DNA from: Plectosphaerella cucumerina
Lineage: Eukaryota > Ascomycota > Sordariomycetes > Glomerellales > Plectosphaerellaceae
Assembly (NCBI GenBank): GCA_020746995.1
Contig: JAGPXD010000003.1
Span: 4,898,001 to 4,962,000, forward strand
Direction of reading: 5' to 3'
DNA length: 64,000 nt
Shown piece after piece: positions 58,818 through 64,000 of the stretch. Position numbers and translations under genes: made by a program. Position 1 is the stretch's first letter. Every line of letters begins with the position of its first letter. Under the pieces are notes generated by a model, which was not told the DNA's origin, searched no databases, and was given only the letters and a program-made list of their open reading frames with translations.

Positions 58818-60014
58818 ATGGCGCAAAACAGACACTGGTTCGTCCCTTCCATCCCCAGGCATCACCCACCAACAACCCCGGCTAACACGCGCCATCACAG
58901 GGAACAAGACAAGGACGCCACCGTCTACATCGGCAACGTCGACGAGCGCGCCACGCCCGCCATGGTCTACGAGATCATGCTCCAGATGGGCCCCATCCAC
59001 AACATCCACATGCCGCGCGACCGCGTCACCCAGAACCACCAGGGCTTCGGCTTCGTCGAGTACCGCACCCCCGGCGACGCAGAGTACGCCGCAAACGTCA
59101 TGAACAACATCAAGCTCTACGGCAAGTCCCTGCGCGTCAACAAGGCCAGCGCCGACAAGCAGAAGCAGCCCGAGGTCGGCGCCGAGCTCTTCATCGGAAA
59201 CCTCGACCCCGGCGCGGACGAGCAGCTCCTCTTCAACACCTTTTCCCGCTTCGGTCCCCTCCTCGGCCCGCCCAAGGTCGCCCGCGAGGAGAGCGGCGCG
59301 TCAAAGGGCTTCGGATTCGTGTCGTACGCCGACTTTGAGTCGTCCGACGCCGCCGTCGCCAACCTCAACGGACAGTATATCCTCAGCAAGGAGGTCTCGG
59401 TGCAGTACGCCTTCAAGAAGGACGGCAAGGGCGAGAGGCACGGCGACGCTGCCGAGCGTGAGCTTGCCGCCCAGGCGAAGAAGAGGAATATCGTCCCTGA
59501 GGCGCAGCCCATGCCCGCCGCTTTCCTGCAGTCCAACGCGCCGCCTGCGCCCTCCGCGCCTGTCGCGCCGCCCGCCATCCCGCCTCCTGTCGGTTTCGAC
59601 CCGGCCACCGGTCTCCCCATGCAATACCAGCACATGCCGCCGCCCCAGGGTCTTCCCGCCGGCTTTGCGCCGCCACAGCGCGGCCCTCCCCAGTACAACG
59701 CCGTGCCCCCTCCCCAGGGCCTCGGCGGTCCCCCGGGTCGCGGCGGCATGCCGCTCCCGCCTGCGCCCACCGGCCTCCCTGCCCGTCCGCCGCAGGGCCA
59801 GGGCGGCTACACCAACCCCGCAGACTTCCACCCGGGCCACCCGAGCCACCCCAGCAACTGGGCACCGCCGGGTGGTGCACCGCCCGGTCCTCCCCAGGGC
59901 TTCATGCCACCTCCTGGCTTCCCTCCCCCAGGTGCGAGCGGGACGCCACCAGCTCCTCCGGGCTTCATGCCGCCACCGGGTTTCCAGCCGCCCCCGGCGT
60001 ACCCGAGGAGGTGA
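58818..60014 (+). CDS. SF3b subunit 4 (Hsh49/SAP49), spliceosome
   Basis: RNA-binding subunit of the U2 snRNP SF3b complex. Exon 1 (58818-58837, MAQNRH plus two bases of Trp) joins exon 2 (58901-60014), giving 377 aa and MAQNRHWEQDKDATVYIGN, as in relatives. The 63-nt intron (GTTCGT donor, CTAAC branch, ATCACAG acceptor) has no stop and a length divisible by three, so retention would add 21 residues. RRM1 spans about 13-90 (RNP2 VYIGNV 15-20, RNP1 GFGFVEY 55-61) and RRM2 about 101-180 (LFIGNL, KGFGFVSY); SVQYAFKKDGKGERHG follows, a fixed feature of the family. The tail from about 205 is Pro/Gly-rich with PPPQGLP-like repeats. Confidence 0.95.
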   Translation: MAQNRHWFVPSIPRHHPPTTPANTRHHREQDKDATVYIGNVDERATPAMVYEIMLQMGPIHNIHMPRDRVTQNHQGFGFVEYRTPGDAEYAANVMNNIKLYGKSLRVNKASADKQKQPEVGAELFIGNLDPGADEQLLFNTFSRFGPLLGPPKVAREESGASKGFGFVSYADFESSDAAVANLNGQYILSKEVSVQYAFKKDGKGERHGDAAERELAAQAKKRNIVPEAQPMPAAFLQSNAPPAPSAPVAPPAIPPPVGFDPATGLPMQYQHMPPPQGLPAGFAPPQRGPPQYNAVPPPQGLGGPPGRGGMPLPPAPTGLPARPPQGQGGYTNPADFHPGHPSHPSNWAPPGGAPPGPPQGFMPPPGFPPPGASGTPPAPPGFMPPPGFQPPPAYPRR

Positions 60015-60511
60015 AGCCCGGGTGACGAGTAGAGGACGCAAGAGACACGATGAAAGACGCCGGGCGCATCAGCTGCCTGCAAGATGAGCGAGCAACAGGA
60101 CGGTGATGACCAATGGTCGGTATCTGCTTGTCCCGTGGGCTTGACTTGCTCTAACGCCGTACAGATACCCACACAGCATAAGGAGCAGGGGAGCTGGAGG
60201 AGCGAGGAGAAAGGCGCCTTGGGCGGTGATTTTGTAGCCCGGTCAATGGACAAGTTGCAAGGATCTACGATGCCTCGCTTGAAGCATCACATACTATTAT
60301 CACCGCAGTGTATGCTTGTCCTTGAATTTAAGTCCGTGTGCGCCAAAAGTCATGAGATCGCATAGTTCAGCTATATGTACAGATCACCCTATTTTGGTAT
60401 CCTGACGGTCTTCCGCCGTCTCTCGCTCAGCTGGCATCCCAGCCCGTGCTTTCCCTCTGTTTAGTATACATGGTGGTACATTTTTTTCGTCGCCGGAGAG
60501 GCGTTGCGCGA
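60015..60511. other. Convergent spacer with possible 3' UTR intron
   Basis: Probably the 3' UTR of SF3B4 and the 3' flank of PET127. A 45-nt intron-like unit (GTATCT at 60120, CTAAC branch, TACAG ending 60164) sits about 105 nt after the SF3B4 stop. A 93-codon open frame from 60084 crosses it, but I see no family resemblance. Confidence 0.45.
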
Positions 60512-63500
60512 CTACTCCTTCAAATCCAGCTCCTTCCACTGGCGGTGCTGCGCAAACGCCTCCTCATGGGATATCGGCTCCTCCGACTCGGCCGTGTAGA
60601 CGGGCTTGCCCGCGGCCTTTGCCTCCTCGCGGGCGCGGTACTGTCGGCCGCTCTTGCTGAGCTGCTCGAGCCTGCCCTTGAACATCTGCCGCCAGTTGGA
60701 GTCGCGGCGGTCCTGGTCGCCGTTCTCAAAGGCCTTCTTGCGGCGCGCCTGGATGGACGCGTAGAGCGTCTTGGCACGGTCGGTGCCGATCTCCTCGATG
60801 GAGTACTCGACCGTCCACTTGTGGGACGCGCCGAAGGAGCGGGCGGGCGCTCTGTCGACGTATTTGCGGTTGATGAGGTTGCGGACCATGACGTGCATGC
60901 CCAGGATCTCGTCGCCGTCGACGCTCAGCGTCGTGTCCGTCTCGGGGCCCATCTCCGTCCCCGTCTTCTCAGTAGCGCCGGCTATCAACTCCTTGGCCTG
61001 CTCCACAGGGAGGGGCCGGTCGCTTTCGACTTCTTCTTCGGCATGGGAAGCCTCCGGGTCGAGGTCTGACCTGTCGGCGATCAACTCGGATAAGATACAT
61101 TCAAAGTCCCGAAGCTGAGACGTGCTGGATGCATCGTCGTCGCCGATTAGGGCTCCATTGTCGTCAAGCCTCTCGTCGAGACGTTCAGCGGCCTTGACGA
61201 TAAGATCTTTGAGACTTCCGCTAGATGCGCGAGTGCTCTCCGTCGTGGAGGGCTGTGTCGGCGCTGCAGATGCAGTCTCTGATGAAGTGTCCTGGGCAGG
61301 GCTTTCCTCCTTCGCTTCCTCCACAGAGGCGGTCTCCTCTGTGGCGGCGTCGACTTCTTGCCGGCTCGAGTCCTGCGCGTCTCTACGAACCAGGGCATCC
61401 AGCAGGTTTGAAACATGAACGCGCGCCTCCGCAGGGCTCTTGGCATGGAGCAGTCCGCTCTGCTCAAGCGCCTCCTGGATGGCGTCCCGGACGTGGCTGA
61501 TGCCCCGAGCATCGTCTTCGACCGCTTCCTCCACCTTTTCCCTCATCTCCTCCCAGTACTCATAAGGGTCCTGCTTCGCGGCCTCTTCGTTGGAGTTGCT
61601 GACCTGGGTATCATCCTCGGTCGTCGTCGTCTGTTGCGCATCCGACTCTGCCTCCAATTCGGCCTCGCCCTCCTTCTGAAGACCAAGGAACTTGTTCTCA
61701 AACTGGGCAATGGCCGCCTGGTTTGCGGTCTGAACCTTTTCGATCTCGGCCGGGGTTACAGGCTTGGCGAAGACATACATCCATGGCGGATTTCCGGGCC
61801 GAGTCTCGACGTGCAGGCGGATGTTGCGGCCAGGGAAACGCTCCGTAGCGCGATCGAGGACCTTGTTCAGCAGCTGAAGGCTCAGCTTGAACTCCTGGTC
61901 TCCCAGCGCTGTCGATTCGCCGGTGGTGCCATGGAGAGCCTGGTCCATCTCGCTGAGAGGAATGTACTGGAATCCAAAGATGCGCTCCGTGTTGTGGAAA
62001 GCCACGTAGATACCGTCCATGCGTCCCATGCGAACCTGAAGAGAGTACTTGAGGAAGGCTGACCGGATCATGTCGAAGTACTCGCGCTCAAACGACTCCC
62101 ACTCTCCGAATCGGTTGCGAATTTCGTAACCCAGGCCCTTCTGAAAGCCGGCGGCATCCATGCGGATGGAGATGACGGCCCTGGTCTTCAAATCGAACAT
62201 GCCGGTGCCCGGAAGCCTGGGGTCTGTAGCGTCCAGCTGTGATCTCATAAGGAAATCGCCCAGTGTGGAGAAATGGTAGGCCTCAGCGGCGTTCCTCTCC
62301 TCCTCGGTGATCTGGGCCGAGTTTGCGTGGCGGTAGCGTTCAAAGTCATCCTTGTTGAGCGTCAACAGCTTCTCCATCGACTTGCCCAGCATGCTCAGAA
62401 TGTTGGCCGAGTCGTGCTCCTTGTCAGCGTCGATGGAGTAGACGCCGTCGCGCAGGTGAAGGAAAGTGGCCGCCGGGGCGCGCGAGATGAGGTTGAAGGA
62501 GGTGTAATCCAACGGGAAGGACTTGGACAGGTGTCTGGAGGAAACGGGGCGCCAGTTGGAGATGAGGAAGTGGAAGTGGCCCAGCATGGAGGTCATGCTC
62601 GACGTGGAGCCGCTGTACTTCTTGCCGAGCTTGGCGGCCAGCTGGTTCAGGGTCGAGTCCTTGGAGGACGTGACGTAGCGTTGCAGGGCGCCGAAGTCGA
62701 ATTCGTTCAGCGGCATGATCTTGGAGAGGTAGGGGTCGAAGTTGTAGACCTTGGATCGAGGATCCTGCAGCATGTAGACACCAGGGTTGAACAGTACACG
62801 GTCCAAGCCGTAGGCCAACTTCGCCACTGGGGGCATGGTTGGCTGCTCGACTGGCGTGAGCTGCACAGAGTGGGGGTTCAAGGTGTCTACTTTGACTTTG
62901 TCCATAGGCTTCCGAGAAGCAGACGGATCGGTCTTGGCCTTGGCCGGCTTCGTGGCGGGGGCGGTCTTCGTTACGCGAGCGGCGAGGGCGGCAGCAACAG
63001 CCTTGGCGTTGAGGAATTCTTTCGATACAGACTTTTGAGGTGCCGGCGTGGGCGGTGTCTGGATGAACGGTGTCGGGGTGGGTGCTGGAGACGTTGAGAC
63101 GGGTTCTGAAGGAGCTGTGACGGGCTCTGAAGGAGCTGTGACGGGCTCTGGGGGTGGCTGGAAGACAGCTTCAAAGACACCCGGGACCACTGGGGGCTTG
63201 GGCTTCTTATTAGGCCTGGGTTGTGGCGGCCCCTTCTTGGTCCGCGGCTTGTTATTCTGCCTCAGGCCGTCGATGGGGATGTTCTGGGAATGAAGGACGT
63301 TCTTGAGAACGTCGAGGGTTGCCGTGATCTTCTTCATCTTGGCCTTGAGCTCCTTCTTGGCGACCGCCGCCTCTGGCACTGTTTTGGGGGCGCCTTCGTC
63401 TGGAGGGGAGGCGTCTTTGCCCGCAGTCTTGCCATTGTGGAGCTTGTGAATCCCGGCGCTGAGGGAGGCGTAGTTCTTCTCCAGCTGCTTCAGCGAGCTG

Positions 63501-63994
63501 AGGACCTGGCCGAGGACCATGTGTTCGTTCGGGGGGTTCTCTGCTGTGGGATCGGCGTCGGTGGGTGTCTTGGAGTCCGCGGGCTTCATGGATCTGGGCG
63601 TAGTCTCGGCTTCTGCGGGTGTCTTGGGGTCCGCGGGCTTCTTCGCCTCGGGCTTGGGCTTGGTCTTGCCACGAGAGCGTATGCGCTTTTGAACTGCTTT
63701 TCTCGTCTCGAACTTGCTTCTCACCAGCTCCGCCTTGTCGGAGAAAGCTTTGGCATTGGGAGTGCTGTTTGCAGCATCGTCGGGTGTCGTCTTGCCCTTT
63801 GGCGCGTCAACGGCCGAGTCGGCAGCAGGCTGTGTCGAGGTCGCGAAAGAATGTGATGGGCTCAGGGCCTTGGACGACTGAACCATCGCGAGTCGCCGCC
63901 ATGATTGCAGGCTGCTTTGAGGACGTATGAGGCAGGCCGAGCAAGCTTGACGCCTCTGGAGCCCCCGCAGAGCTGCGACTTGGAATTGCAGCAT
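60512..63994 (-). CDS. PET127: Mitochondrial RNA processing/degradation protein Pet127
   Basis: Mitochondrial protein that in yeast acts in 5' processing and turnover of mitochondrial RNAs. Intronless, 1160 aa, start six nt from the window edge, complete here unless an upstream exon exists. The N-terminus (MLQFQVAALRGLQRRQ to about 50) is Arg-rich and without acids, a likely presequence. Residues about 60-370 are low complexity: KPADPKTPAEAE/KPADSKTPTDAD and two EPVTAPS repeats. The Pet127 domain runs about 390-790 with YGLDRVLFNPGVYMLQDPRS, FDFGALQRYVTSSKD, KYSGSTSSMTSMLGHFHF and RAVISIRMDAAGFQKGLGYEI, the family core. A long acidic S/E/D-rich segment (about 810-1010) precedes a conserved C-terminal part (KWTVEYSIEEI). 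The C-terminal insert makes it larger than yeast Pet127 (about 800 aa, from memory). Confidence 0.93.
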   Translation of the reverse strand: MLQFQVAALRGLQRRQACSACLIRPQSSLQSWRRLAMVQSSKALSPSHSFATSTQPAADSAVDAPKGKTTPDDAANSTPNAKAFSDKAELVRSKFETRKAVQKRIRSRGKTKPKPEAKKPADPKTPAEAETTPRSMKPADSKTPTDADPTAENPPNEHMVLGQVLSSLKQLEKNYASLSAGIHKLHNGKTAGKDASPPDEGAPKTVPEAAVAKKELKAKMKKITATLDVLKNVLHSQNIPIDGLRQNNKPRTKKGPPQPRPNKKPKPPVVPGVFEAVFQPPPEPVTAPSEPVTAPSEPVSTSPAPTPTPFIQTPPTPAPQKSVSKEFLNAKAVAAALAARVTKTAPATKPAKAKTDPSASRKPMDKVKVDTLNPHSVQLTPVEQPTMPPVAKLAYGLDRVLFNPGVYMLQDPRSKVYNFDPYLSKIMPLNEFDFGALQRYVTSSKDSTLNQLAAKLGKKYSGSTSSMTSMLGHFHFLISNWRPVSSRHLSKSFPLDYTSFNLISRAPAATFLHLRDGVYSIDADKEHDSANILSMLGKSMEKLLTLNKDDFERYRHANSAQITEEERNAAEAYHFSTLGDFLMRSQLDATDPRLPGTGMFDLKTRAVISIRMDAAGFQKGLGYEIRNRFGEWESFEREYFDMIRSAFLKYSLQVRMGRMDGIYVAFHNTERIFGFQYIPLSEMDQALHGTTGESTALGDQEFKLSLQLLNKVLDRATERFPGRNIRLHVETRPGNPPWMYVFAKPVTPAEIEKVQTANQAAIAQFENKFLGLQKEGEAELEAESDAQQTTTTEDDTQVSNSNEEAAKQDPYEYWEEMREKVEEAVEDDARGISHVRDAIQEALEQSGLLHAKSPAEARVHVSNLLDALVRRDAQDSSRQEVDAATEETASVEEAKEESPAQDTSSETASAAPTQPSTTESTRASSGSLKDLIVKAAERLDERLDDNGALIGDDDASSTSQLRDFECILSELIADRSDLDPEASHAEEEVESDRPLPVEQAKELIAGATEKTGTEMGPETDTTLSVDGDEILGMHVMVRNLINRKYVDRAPARSFGASHKWTVEYSIEEIGTDRAKTLYASIQARRKKAFENGDQDRRDSNWRQMFKGRLEQLSKSGRQYRAREEAKAAGKPVYTAESEEPISHEEAFAQHRQWKELDLKE

Positions 63995-64000
63995 TGCGTC

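Noticed and set aside
62273..63097. 274-codon plus-strand frame and others opposite PET127
   Set aside because: Shadow frames rich in Gly, Val and Arg; PET127 on minus is well supported.
1..64000. CRISPR arrays, insertion sequences, rDNA or repeat-induced-mutation blocks
   Set aside because: No spaced direct repeats, terminal inverted repeats, rRNA sequence or AT-rich decayed block were seen.

Overview
The window looks like nuclear chromosomal DNA from a filamentous ascomycete (Pezizomycotina, probably a Sordariomycete). Genes are single or few-exon. Introns are about 45-105 nt, with GTANGT-type donors and CTAAC/CTGAC branch sites a few bases before the acceptor. Coding regions are GC-rich in third positions, so long shadow ORFs lie opposite real genes. 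The protein set (fused FGAM synthase, Pet127, KTR mannosyltransferase, MET12-type MTHFR, 2EXR proteins, GPI-like surface proteins) is fungal. No transposon, AT-rich repeat-induced-mutation block, rDNA or CRISPR array was seen.

Layout. 1-11183 holds no gene I can support. 11184-24.7 kb carries purine synthesis (ADE6, minus), an ANY1-type PQ-loop membrane protein (plus), an uncharacterised nuclear protein with a SUMO-interaction-like motif (plus), an RNase H1-type hybrid-binding-domain gene broken by a 28-bp tandem duplication (minus), and MET12-type MTHFR (minus), which is divergent from mitochondrial leucyl-tRNA synthetase (plus, 24.7-27.6 kb). 27.7-30.5 kb has a small acidic protein (minus) and a COG0523 GTPase with a His-rich loop (plus). 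31.3-34.5 kb is a three-gene plus-strand group: two paralogous 2EXR proteins flanking a small protein that may have a nucleotidyltransferase fold. 35.1-41.2 kb has three minus-strand genes: a Ser/Thr-rich C-terminally anchored protein, an AIF/FSP1-like oxidoreductase and a secreted PEBP-like GPI protein. 41.2-47.45 kb is a second gene-free block, ending at a 68-codon plus-strand gene with a TATA box. 48.1-64 kb is dense: splicing factor YJU2, GCP5-type gamma-tubulin complex subunit, KTR mannosyltransferase, WDR83/MORG1-like WD40 protein, an intron-containing tRNA, TOM7 (53 codons in four exons), SF3B4/Hsh49 and mitochondrial Pet127.

Most genes are independent housekeeping loci rather than one pathway. 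Links visible are: mitochondrion (LeuRS, TOM7, Pet127), pre-mRNA splicing (YJU2, SF3B4, possibly WDR83) and the 2EXR/NTase-like group, which is the best candidate for an undescribed module. The two sharpest sequence anomalies are the 28-bp duplication that frameshifts the hybrid-binding gene and the third intron boundary of yju2, where the expected AG acceptor reads CG. All exon boundaries are my reading of splice signals checked by frame arithmetic; none is confirmed by RNA.
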